Shown here in pieces: positions 44,587-52,678 of a stretch of 64,000 nucleotides of DNA (the stretch's first letter is position 1; every line of letters starts with the position of its first letter). The notes under the pieces were generated by a model. It was not told where the DNA came from and did no database searches. It saw only the letters and a list, made by a program, of their open reading frames with translations. Source of the DNA: Nocardia sp. NRRL S-836 (lineage in GTDB: Bacteria > Actinomycetota > Actinomycetes > Mycobacteriales > Pseudonocardiaceae). Both the position numbers and the translations under genes were made by a program. Where the stretch lies: positions 82,090-146,089 of the forward strand of contig NZ_LGDY01000002.1 of NCBI RefSeq assembly GCF_001279525.1, given 5' to 3'.

Positions 44587-46914
44587 TCAGGAACCGGTTC
44601 CCACGATGTGCCGCAGCTGCGCCAGCAGGTCACTGCGGCTGGTGCTGCCCAGCCGCTGCCGCATCCGGGCCATGTGGTGCTCGACGGTCTTGGCCGAGAT
44701 GAACAGCCGGTCGCCCACCTGCTTGTACGTCATCCCCTCCAGCACCAGCCCGGCGACCTCGCGCTCCCGTTCACTGAGCTTGCCCGCGTCCTCGACCACG
44801 ACCGGCGCGTCCGCCTCGGCCGCGCGCCGCGCCGACACCGGCCGTCCCTGCAGCAGCCGCGCGCAGTCCAGCAGCCGCACCATCGCCTGCCGGTCCGACG
44901 TCCTGATCGCCGCCTGACCGGCCAGGCGGGCCGCGTCCCACCACAGGCCGACGGCGTGCAGGCCGCGGGCCGCCTCCTCGACGCGGTCGGCGTCGACCTT
45001 GCCGGCCACGACGTCGAGCCAGCACTCCGCGGCGGCGGAGAGGGTGGCGCAGTAGCGGTTGTGGTCACGGGCCTGCGCCAGTGCCGCGGCGTGGTCCTCC
45101 GCGGCGGCGTGGTCGTCGTCGATGATCGCCGCGTGCAGCAGGCTCCAGTGCAGCTGCGTCGCCCACAGCGGCGGGTCGCCCAGCGACCTCAGCAGGGCCA
45201 CGGCCTGCGCCAGGTGCGGTGCGAGGCGGTCCTGGTCGCGCAGGCGGGCGGCCGCGGCGGCGAACTCGCCCAGCGGCAGCAGGGAGAACAGGTCGACGGG
45301 GTGGCGCAGCACGGCCTCGCAGGCCTGCTCCCAGGTGCGGCGCAGGGTCGCGAGGTCGCTGTTGCGGCGGGCGACACCGACCTCCAGGGCCACGGCGAAG
45401 ATCCAGTCACGCGGCTCGAACGCGCCGCGCACCGACATCAGGGTCTCGCGGGCCACGGCGAGGTTGCCGCGCAGCATGTGCAGCCAGGCCTGCAGCAGGC
45501 GGTGGCGGACGGACATCAGGACGCCGCCGGTGCCGGTCTCGACGGCGCGGTCCAGCACCGACTCGGCGACGTTGGGCTCGCCGCAGTGGATGGCGACCAG
45601 CGCGGCCAGCGACGCGGGGCTGTCGGGCAGCAGCACGGCGCCGCCCGCGGGTTCGAGCAACGACGACGCACGGACCAAAGTGGACAGTGCCGCGGTGTCG
45701 GAGCCCGCGATCGACTGGCGGACACCCTGCAGCATCAGCGATGCCGCGCCACCGAGCAACGTCGGCGGCTGGGCGGGCGTGTCGTCGACCAGGGTGCCGG
45801 TGCCGAGCGAGCCGATGCCGGCGAACGCGGCGGCGTAGGGCGTGGCGGCCCAGCGGAAGAGCTCGGTGCTGCGGGCGAGCTGGCCGCGGTGGGCCAGCGC
45901 CACGGCGGCCACCTCGGCGGCGGTGCGGCGGTGCGGGGAGTCGGGGGCGCTGATGACCTGGTCGGCCAGCCGCAGGGCGGAGTCGAGGTCACCGGCCATG
46001 GCCGACGCGGTGGCCCACTGCGCGGCGGTCTCGGAGGGTGCCGCGCCACCGCCGGTGGAGGCCTTGAACAGCCGGGCGGCCAGCGCCGGGTCGACGGGCA
46101 GCGCCTCGCGGGCAGCGGCGGCGAAGACCGGGCCGCCGATGCCCGTGTCGACCAGCGGGCGGACCAGGTCGAGGACCGGACCGCCGCGGTCGAGCTGGAG
46201 CTGGGCCAGGCGCTGGCGCACGGCGATGCGGCGTTCCGTGCGGGTCAGGGCACCGACGGCGCGGTGCGCCAGCGGCAGCAGGGTGCCGTCCTCGCCGAGC
46301 AGGCCGGTGGCGCGTGCCGCCTCGATGATGTCGCTGACCTCGTCGAAGTCCTTGTCCAGCAACGCCGACAGCAGGTCGAGGCGCTGTGCGGCACCGGCTT
46401 CGGCCGCCAGCAGGAACTTCTGCAGGTCCGCGTCGAGCCAGTCGAGGTCGCCGCGGAACGCCGACAGCACCTCGGCGGTCACCTCGGACGCCGCACCGAG
46501 CCGTTCGACGTACGCGGGCACACCTCCGGTCTGCGCGTGCACGAAGTCGACCACGGCGCGCGGGGCGTGCAGGAGCTCGCGGACCTGGTCCTTCGACAAC
46601 GGCGCCAACGCCACCACGACCGCGCCACGGGTCAGCTCGGCCAGCACGGCACGGCGTGGCCACGGCCGGTAGGCCAGCACCAGCAGCGGTTCCGCGGCCA
46701 GCGCGCGCAACGCGGCGTCGTCGAGCAGGTGCGCGTCGTCGGCCACGCGCACGGCCGGGTTCGTGATCTCACCGAGGAACGCTGTCTTGCCGTGACCCCC
46801 CGGCGCCGCGACGACGACGCGCAGGCGTGTGCCCGGCGCGGCGTCGTTGATCCGGTCGAGGACACCCCTGACGGAGTCGTCCAGCACCAGTCGGGCTCGC
46901 GTGGTCACGCTCAA
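44587..46914 (-). CDS. iniR: IniR-like LuxR-family regulator with ATPase-like N-terminus
   Basis: A 775-residue LAL-type regulator. The N-terminus has a Walker-A-like VVAAPGGHGKTAFL (about 34-47) and an acidic VADDAHLLDD. A long TPR-like helical region (about 250-690) follows, and a LuxR helix-turn-helix ends the protein (LSEREREVAGLVLEGMTYKQV, TVEHHMARMRQRL). In M. tuberculosis a large LuxR-type protein (IniR, Rv0339c) sits beside iniBAC and controls it. Position here next to iniB-iniA-iniC makes this the probable counterpart. Symbol assigned by context and family. Confidence 0.75.
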   Translation of the reverse strand: MSVTTRARLVLDDSVRGVLDRINDAAPGTRLRVVVAAPGGHGKTAFLGEITNPAVRVADDAHLLDDAALRALAAEPLLVLAYRPWPRRAVLAELTRGAVVVALAPLSKDQVRELLHAPRAVVDFVHAQTGGVPAYVERLGAASEVTAEVLSAFRGDLDWLDADLQKFLLAAEAGAAQRLDLLSALLDKDFDEVSDIIEAARATGLLGEDGTLLPLAHRAVGALTRTERRIAVRQRLAQLQLDRGGPVLDLVRPLVDTGIGGPVFAAAAREALPVDPALAARLFKASTGGGAAPSETAAQWATASAMAGDLDSALRLADQVISAPDSPHRRTAAEVAAVALAHRGQLARSTELFRWAATPYAAAFAGIGSLGTGTLVDDTPAQPPTLLGGAASLMLQGVRQSIAGSDTAALSTLVRASSLLEPAGGAVLLPDSPASLAALVAIHCGEPNVAESVLDRAVETGTGGVLMSVRHRLLQAWLHMLRGNLAVARETLMSVRGAFEPRDWIFAVALEVGVARRNSDLATLRRTWEQACEAVLRHPVDLFSLLPLGEFAAAAARLRDQDRLAPHLAQAVALLRSLGDPPLWATQLHWSLLHAAIIDDDHAAAEDHAAALAQARDHNRYCATLSAAAECWLDVVAGKVDADRVEEAARGLHAVGLWWDAARLAGQAAIRTSDRQAMVRLLDCARLLQGRPVSARRAAEADAPVVVEDAGKLSEREREVAGLVLEGMTYKQVGDRLFISAKTVEHHMARMRQRLGSTSRSDLLAQLRHIVGTGS

Positions 46915-46969
46915 CGGCCATCCTCTTCTGTCGCCGAAAGTTCAGTTGGCAGCTCTGTAGCGGGGGAGG

Positions 46970-48157
46970 TCACTCCGAACGGGAGCCGGACCGGCGGCCG
47001 GTCGGCTTGAGCACCCGCGTCACGCGCTTGGACCGCGGCGGTGGCAGGTCGAGCGGCGGCACGTCCACGGGCGGGCGGGGCGGCGGGTCGGTGAACTCCT
47101 CGTCGTCGGGCCGCGCGACCTCGCCGACCGGGAACCGCAGCGAGGCCTCGCGGGTGTGCACGAGCACGGACGTGTCGAGCGGTTCGGGCTCGGCCTCGGG
47201 ACCGACGACCACCAGCCGTGCGGCGACCGCGGCGCCCTTGGCGACGGAGTGCTCGGGCGCGGCCTCGGCCAGCACGCGGCAGTCGACGGCCGCGGCCAGC
47301 GCGTCACCGACCACCGGTGTCCGCACCGCGCCACCGACCATCAGCACCGCTTCGGGCTGCACCGGGCCGACCGCGCGCACGAACGTGCTGACGAGCTGGT
47401 CGGCCGCGGGCCGCAGCTGCTCGGTGAGCTCGTCGCGGGTCACCTCGACCCCGGCCACGACCACCGACGGCCCGAACGCCCGCTTCGCCGCCTCGCACTC
47501 CGCGACCGACACGAACGCGTCCTTGCCCAGCCGGCCGCGCACCAGCGCCGCGAGCGCGTCGTCGAAGTCGGTGCCGACCGGGTGGTCGACGCCCTCGACG
47601 TGGTGGACCAGCTCGAACGTCCGGACCTGGGTGCGCCGCACGACCGACGCGGAGAACGCGTGGCTGCCGAGCGAGAACACCGCCAGCGTCGAGCCGGGCA
47701 CCACACGGGCGCGCACGGCGTGGTTCTCCGCGGCGGCCAGCGGCTCGGGCACGAGGGTCACGTCGTGCACCCCGACCTGCCGCAGGGCGCCGTGGAGCCG
47801 GCTCCGGCGATAGGGGCCCCACCCGGCCGGGTGGGTGACGGCCACGTGGCGGGGTTGTTCACCCTGTCGGGCGACGACCTCTCCGATGACCCACAGGACG
47901 AGCAACGCGGTGAGCTCCTCGGCCGGGACCACCTCGGGACCCAGGGCGAACGGCACCTCGTCACCCACTCGGCGGGCAAAACCGGACGCGGTCCAGCCGG
48001 CCGGGCCGGCCTCGCCGACCGAGAACGTCCCCGCGTCCGTGAGCTGCAGCAACGAGGGCACGACCAGGGCGATCTCAGCGTCGCGGCCACCGTCGAGACG
48101 GCACACGGCAGCCGTGGTGCGGGTGGTCCCCACATCGACTCCCAGTACGTACGACAC
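46970..48157 (-). CDS. Hsp70-family (actin-like ATPase) protein beside iniBAC
   Basis: A 395-residue protein with an Hsp70/actin-like ATPase fold: phosphate-1 loop VLGVDVGTTRTTAAV, phosphate-2-like STLAVFSLGSHAFSA, and the adenosine motif AVLMVGGAVRTPVV. It lacks the DnaK substrate-binding domain and ends in a proline-rich then basic tail (PPPRSKRVTRVLKPTGRRSG). Its function is unknown; a role in sensing or assembly of the Ini proteins is conjecture. The GTG start at 48157 is divergent from iniB, and 55 bases separate its stop from the downstream IniR-like gene, so the two are probably an operon. Confidence 0.82.
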   Translation of the reverse strand: MSYVLGVDVGTTRTTAAVCRLDGGRDAEIALVVPSLLQLTDAGTFSVGEAGPAGWTASGFARRVGDEVPFALGPEVVPAEELTALLVLWVIGEVVARQGEQPRHVAVTHPAGWGPYRRSRLHGALRQVGVHDVTLVPEPLAAAENHAVRARVVPGSTLAVFSLGSHAFSASVVRRTQVRTFELVHHVEGVDHPVGTDFDDALAALVRGRLGKDAFVSVAECEAAKRAFGPSVVVAGVEVTRDELTEQLRPAADQLVSTFVRAVGPVQPEAVLMVGGAVRTPVVGDALAAAVDCRVLAEAAPEHSVAKGAAVAARLVVVGPEAEPEPLDTSVLVHTREASLRFPVGEVARPDDEEFTDPPPRPPVDVPPLDLPPPRSKRVTRVLKPTGRRSGSRSE

Positions 48158-48226
48158 GTCTCGTCCTCACCTGTTCGCAGCAGCGACCAGTACCTACACG
48201 GGTGAAGGAAGCACGCTCAAGCGATG

Positions 48227-48300
48227 CCCCTAACCCCTTAGGGGGTCAACGAGCATCACCCCATCGGGGAACGGGGATTCACTGGGCGTAATCCCCGATG
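48227..48300. promoter_or_regulatory. Palindromic candidate operators upstream of iniB
   Basis: The 223-bp divergent gap contains two strong inverted repeats. One is cccctaa-cccc-ttagggg (48227-48244). The other is cggggatt and aatccccg separated by ten bases (48272-48297), nested with catcgggga (48262-48270) and tccccgatg (48292-48300). They are placed as operators for the divergent hsp70-like/iniR and iniB transcripts. Binding by the LuxR regulator is inference. Confidence 0.5.
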
Positions 48301-48380
48301 TTCTGGGTACACGCGCTCTCCTACGTTCTGCGACAGCCAAGAGATCTGCCACACCCCGTGTTCCAACAGGAGAACCTTCG

Positions 48381-49292
48381 ATGATGTCGTCGCCCGGCAC
48401 GCTCCACGACTTCGTGCTCAACCTGCTCAGCGACCCGAGCCTCAAGGCCGCGTTCGCCGCCGACGCCCAGGGCACCCTGGAGCAGGCCGGTCTGTCCGAC
48501 ATCACGGCCGTCGACGTCCAGGAGGTCATCCCGCTGGTCCTCGACCTGGTCCCGGACCTGGACGGCCTGCCCGCCGTCGACGGTGTGGACCTGGACCTGC
48601 CGACCGACGAGCTCCTCGCGGACGGCCCGCTCGGCGCCATCAGCCAGCTGCAGGCGGTCGCGTCTCAGCTGACCTCGTCGGGCCTGTCCCTCAGCGACCT
48701 CCACACCTCGTCGGCGGGCGTGCTCGCCGCCGACGGGAACGGCCTGAACATCATCGCCGCCAACAAGACGCTGGGCGAGTACACCTCGACCAACATCGGC
48801 CTCGACGGCGACTTCTCCGCGGTCGGCGACGTGGCCAGCGTCCTCGACCAGACCACCTCCCCGGTCACCGGCACCGTCCTGGACGTGGCCGACACCGCCA
48901 CCTCGACGGTCGACTCGACCGCCGTGGGCGCCGTGACCTCGGCCGTGCCCGGCACCGACTCGGTGTTCGGCCACCTCGGCGGCGTGACCGGCCTGACCGA
49001 CGGCCTGCTCGGCACCGTGGGCGGCGCGGACGCCACCCTGGGCCACACGCTGAACGTGGGCGGCCTGCACGACCTGTCCACCGGCACCATCGGCGTGCAG
49101 TCCTCCGAGACCACGGTCGGCGTGGAGCACATCGCCGGCAGCGCGGTCGGCCACGCCACCGGTGTCGCGCACACCGCCACGGGCCTGGTCGGCGACACCG
49201 CCGGCGTCGGCCACGTGGTCAACACCGTCACCGACGCCACGCACGGCCTCCCGGTCGTCGGCGACCTGGGCCTCGACGGCCTGCTCGGCTGA
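48381..49292 (+). CDS. iniB: IniB-like Ala/Gly/Thr-rich protein
   Basis: A 303-residue low-complexity protein. The N-terminal 60 residues form a conserved helical module (LHDFVLNLLSDPSLKAAFAADAQGTLEQAGLSDIT in outline), as in mycobacterial IniB. The rest is rich in Gly, Thr, Val and Ala, with imperfect repeats (VTGTVLDVADTATSTV, GHTLNVGGLHDLSTGTIGV). No signal peptide or enzyme motif is seen. AGGAG lies eight bases before the ATG. In mycobacteria iniB leads the operon induced by cell-wall inhibitors such as isoniazid and ethambutol. Confidence 0.8.
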   Translation: MMSSPGTLHDFVLNLLSDPSLKAAFAADAQGTLEQAGLSDITAVDVQEVIPLVLDLVPDLDGLPAVDGVDLDLPTDELLADGPLGAISQLQAVASQLTSSGLSLSDLHTSSAGVLAADGNGLNIIAANKTLGEYTSTNIGLDGDFSAVGDVASVLDQTTSPVTGTVLDVADTATSTVDSTAVGAVTSAVPGTDSVFGHLGGVTGLTDGLLGTVGGADATLGHTLNVGGLHDLSTGTIGVQSSETTVGVEHIAGSAVGHATGVAHTATGLVGDTAGVGHVVNTVTDATHGLPVVGDLGLDGLLG

Positions 49293-49311
49293 TCTTCCCT
49301 CGCGCGCGGAG

Positions 49312-49340
49312 CCGGCCCTGTCCCCAGCGGACAGGGCCGG
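49312..49340 (+). terminator. Terminator-like hairpin between iniB and iniA
   Basis: A perfect 12-bp stem (ccggccctgtcc at 49312-49323 with ggacagggccgg at 49329-49340) is followed by ttctgttt, starting 20 bases after the iniB stop. It looks like a rho-independent terminator or attenuator within the ini operon. Confidence 0.75.
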
Positions 49341-49460
49341 TTCTGTTTCCCCCGGTTGGCCGGTGAGCAACGTCACCCGCTGCGCCGACCGGCCGCATCT
49401 CGCCGGTTCGCACCCGGTTGTGCGCTCCAGGCTTTCACCCAGGGGGGTGAACACGGCACT

Positions 49461-51281
49461 ATGCGTCACGTGATGGCACCGCCTTGGCTCGACGTGCTGG
49501 ACGAGACGATCGGCGCCTGCGTCACGCACCGGCGGCCCGACCTGGAGGCCCGGCTGCGCGAGAAGCGGGCCCAGCAGCTGGACCCCAAGCTGCGCGTCCT
49601 GGTGGTCGGCGAGTCGAAGCAGGGCAAGAGCCAGCTCGTCAACGCGCTGATCAACGCCCCCGTCTGCGCGGTGGGCGACGACATCACGACCACCGTGCCG
49701 ACCTACGTGCAGCACGCCGAGACGCCGTCGGCCGCGCTGGTCCGCAACGCCTCCGCCGGCGGCTCGATCTTCCACGCGCCGACCGAGCGCATCGCCGTGC
49801 CGATCGACCAGGTCACCAAGCAGGTCTCGACGCCGCAGGCGCGTGAGGTCGTGCGGGCCGAGGTCGGCATCCCGCGCGCGCTGCTCGACAACGGCCTGGT
49901 CCTCATCGACACCCCCGGAGTGGGTGACACCCGTTCGGCGCACACCGCCAGCACGTTCGCGACGCTGATGCAGGCCGACGCGGTGCTGATGGTGTCGGAC
50001 GCGACGGGCGAGCTCACGAGCGCCGAAATGATGCTGCTCAAGAAGGTCATGCAGGCCTGCCCGAACGTCACGGTGGTCGTCACCAAGATCGACCTGGTGC
50101 CCGGCTGGCGTGCCGTCGTGGAACGCAACCGGGCGCTGCTGCAACGCGCGGGCGTGCCGGCCAAGCTCATCCCGGTGTCGGCGGCGCTGCGGCTGCGCGC
50201 CGCGAAGACCGGTGACCAGGCGCTGAACACCGAGTCCGGCTTCCCCGACCTGCTGGCGTGCGTGCAGCGCGACATCGTCGCCTCCGCCGACCTGCTGGCC
50301 CGCCGCGCCGTCGCCGTGGTCGCCTCCAGCGCGTTGACACAGCTGGTCACGCCGTTGCGCGAGGAGCTGACGGCGCACGACTCGTCGCGCACGGCCGACA
50401 CCGTCGCGACGTTGCAGGAGGCCCAGCGCCGGGTCGACGAGCTGCGCCGCCGCTCGGCGCGCTGGCAGAACGTGCTCAACGACGAGATGGCCGACCTGAT
50501 CTCCGACGTCGAGTACGACCTGCGCGACCGCACCCGCCGGATCCTGCGCGAGGTCGACAAGACCTACGACGAGGCCGATCCCGCGATCGGCTGGGACAAG
50601 TTCGAGCAGTGGCTGGAGGACAACCTCAACGAGGCCGCCACCACGAACTTCGCCTGGCTGATGGAACGCGCCGAGTGGGTGGCCGCGAAGGTCGCGAAGA
50701 ACTTCCCCGTCTACCGCGACGACCTGATCCCCGGCTCGGTGCTGCCCGACGACCTGCTGGAGCCGGTGAGCCGGCTGGAGAAGCCGAAGATCGAGCCGTT
50801 CTCGGTGTCGCAGAAGCTCTTCACCGGTCTGCGCGGCTCCTACGGCGGCCTGCTGATGTTCGGCCTGGTCACCTCGCTCGCCGGTATGCCGCTGATCAAC
50901 GTGATCTCGCTGGGCGCCGGCGCCTTGTTCGGCGGCAAGTCGATCCTGGACGAGAGCGACGCCCGGCTCAAACGCCGCCAGGCCGCCGCGAAGGCCGCCG
51001 CCCAGCGCCACGTCGACGACTTCTTCGTCAAGTTCTCCAAGGACGTCCGCGACTCGGCGCGGCACATCCAGCGCGCACTGCGCAACCACTTCAGCACCCT
51101 GGCCGAGGAGTTCCAGGAGACGCTGCTGGAGTCGGCCCGCAGCGCCAAGCGCGCCCTGCAGGACGACCAGACCGAACGCGAGCGGCGGCTGCGCGAGGGC
51201 CGCAAGGAGCTCGACAAGCTGGTCACGCTCTACAAGCGGGTGCAGGCGCTGGGCGGCCCGGTGATGGAGCTGTCCGCGTGA
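49461..51281 (+). CDS. iniA: IniA-like dynamin-family GTPase
   Basis: A 606-residue bacterial dynamin-like protein. The GTPase domain has G1 GESKQGKS (about 50-57), G3 DTPGVGDT and G4 TKID. Long helical stalk regions follow, with a hydrophobic segment (about 455-490, LLMFGLVTSLAGMPLINVISLGAGALF region) for membrane contact. IniA in M. tuberculosis remodels membranes and is linked to drug tolerance. The ATG at 49461 follows AGGGGGG at 13 bases. The end overlaps iniC (GTGA), so the two should be made together. Confidence 0.87.
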   Translation: MRHVMAPPWLDVLDETIGACVTHRRPDLEARLREKRAQQLDPKLRVLVVGESKQGKSQLVNALINAPVCAVGDDITTTVPTYVQHAETPSAALVRNASAGGSIFHAPTERIAVPIDQVTKQVSTPQAREVVRAEVGIPRALLDNGLVLIDTPGVGDTRSAHTASTFATLMQADAVLMVSDATGELTSAEMMLLKKVMQACPNVTVVVTKIDLVPGWRAVVERNRALLQRAGVPAKLIPVSAALRLRAAKTGDQALNTESGFPDLLACVQRDIVASADLLARRAVAVVASSALTQLVTPLREELTAHDSSRTADTVATLQEAQRRVDELRRRSARWQNVLNDEMADLISDVEYDLRDRTRRILREVDKTYDEADPAIGWDKFEQWLEDNLNEAATTNFAWLMERAEWVAAKVAKNFPVYRDDLIPGSVLPDDLLEPVSRLEKPKIEPFSVSQKLFTGLRGSYGGLLMFGLVTSLAGMPLINVISLGAGALFGGKSILDESDARLKRRQAAAKAAAQRHVDDFFVKFSKDVRDSARHIQRALRNHFSTLAEEFQETLLESARSAKRALQDDQTERERRLREGRKELDKLVTLYKRVQALGGPVMELSA

Positions 51282-52672
51282 CCCTGGACCGAGTCGTCTG
51301 GTCGATGCTGCAGGAAGCCTCGGCCGTCTACCGCGACAGCCCGCGGGCCACCGGCTGGCTGCGCGCCCAGGTCGAGCGCTACACCGAGCCGGTGCGCGTC
51401 GCGGTGGCCGGCCGGTCGGGCATCGGCAAGTCCACCGTCGTCAACGCGCTGATCGGCGACGAGTTCGCTCCGCTGGACTCGTCCGTCTGGTACCGCGGCG
51501 GAACGCAGGCGCGAGCGCACGTGTTCTCCGGGCCGAGCCGTCCGCACGAGGTCGCGGTGACCAGGCGCAACCACCGCCAGCACGTCGAGATCGACCAGGT
51601 CGACCGGGCCGACCGGGTGGTCGTGGAGTGGCCGGCGCGGACGTTGCGGGACGTCGTCCTGATCGACACGCCGTCGTCGGCGAGCCCCGAGCAGGTCCTG
51701 GGCGACGCCGACGCGCTGGTGTACCTGATGCGGCACGTGCAGGACGACGACCTGCGGTTCCTCCAGGCCGCCCACGACCACCCGATCGCCCGCGGTGCCG
51801 CCGTGCACACGGTCGCGGTGCTCGCCCGCGCCGACGAGATCGGTGCCGGGCGGATCGACGCGCTGTCGTCGGCCAAGCAGATCGCCCGCCGCTACCGCAA
51901 GGACGTCGCGGTGCGGCCGTTGTGCCAGAACGTGGTCTCGGTCGCGGGCCTGCTCGCCGTGGCCGGCCGGACGATGCGGGAGGACGAGTTCGCGGCGCTG
52001 CGGGCGTTGTCCGCGCTGGGCCGCGAGGAGCTGGAGGACCACCTGCTGTCGGCGGACCGGTTCGCCGGCGAGCAGTTCCCGCTGCCGATGGACCCGGTGG
52101 TGCGCCAGGCGTTGCTGGGCCGGTTCGGCATCTTCGGCGTCCGGCTGATCACCGCGCTGATCCGGCAGGGCTTCGACACCCAGGTCAAGCTCACCGGCCA
52201 GCTCGTGCAGCGCAGCGGGCTGGGCGAGCTGCGCGACTCGATCGCCGTGCACTTCACCGAGCGCAGGGAGGTCCTCAAGGCCCGCTCCGCGCTGCTGGCG
52301 CTGGACGTGCTGTTCCGGATGGAGCCGCGGCAGACCGCCCGCGGGCTGATGGCCGACCTCGAACGCGTCGTGGCCTCCGCGCACGACTTCCGCGAGCTGC
52401 GGCTGGTCGCCGCGTTGCAGTCCGGGCGCACGAAGCTGCCAGCGGAGCTGCAGGCCGAGGCCATGCGACTGGTCGGCGCGGAGGGCACGAACCCGTTGGC
52501 ACGCCTGGGTTTCGACTACGAAGCCGACCCGCGCGAGCAGCGCGAGGCGGTGTTCGACGCGCTGGCGCGGTGGCAGGCGCAGGCCGCCGACGTGCACGCG
52601 CCGAACGAGCAGCGCCGGGCCGCGCAGGTCGTCGTCCGCAGCTGTGAAGGGCTTCTGCCGCAGCTGCCGTGA
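51278..52672 (+). CDS. iniC: IniC-like dynamin-family GTPase
   Basis: A 464-residue partner of IniA with a compact GTPase domain: G1 GRSGIGKST (about 46-54), G3 DTPSSA in place of DTPG, and the G4 region ARADEIG. Helices follow, with no clear transmembrane segment. The altered G3 suggests weakened hydrolysis. The GTG start at 51278 overlaps the iniA stop. The dynamin pair arranged as neighbouring genes mirrors mycobacterial iniA-iniC. Confidence 0.85.
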   Translation: MTLDRVVWSMLQEASAVYRDSPRATGWLRAQVERYTEPVRVAVAGRSGIGKSTVVNALIGDEFAPLDSSVWYRGGTQARAHVFSGPSRPHEVAVTRRNHRQHVEIDQVDRADRVVVEWPARTLRDVVLIDTPSSASPEQVLGDADALVYLMRHVQDDDLRFLQAAHDHPIARGAAVHTVAVLARADEIGAGRIDALSSAKQIARRYRKDVAVRPLCQNVVSVAGLLAVAGRTMREDEFAALRALSALGREELEDHLLSADRFAGEQFPLPMDPVVRQALLGRFGIFGVRLITALIRQGFDTQVKLTGQLVQRSGLGELRDSIAVHFTERREVLKARSALLALDVLFRMEPRQTARGLMADLERVVASAHDFRELRLVAALQSGRTKLPAELQAEAMRLVGAEGTNPLARLGFDYEADPREQREAVFDALARWQAQAADVHAPNEQRRAAQVVVRSCEGLLPQLP

Positions 52673-52678
52673 GGCACG

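Noticed and set aside
48321..51089. Long minus-strand frame (922 codons) opposite iniB-iniA
   Set aside because: Antisense shadow without domains; iniB and iniA are supported by motifs and gene order.
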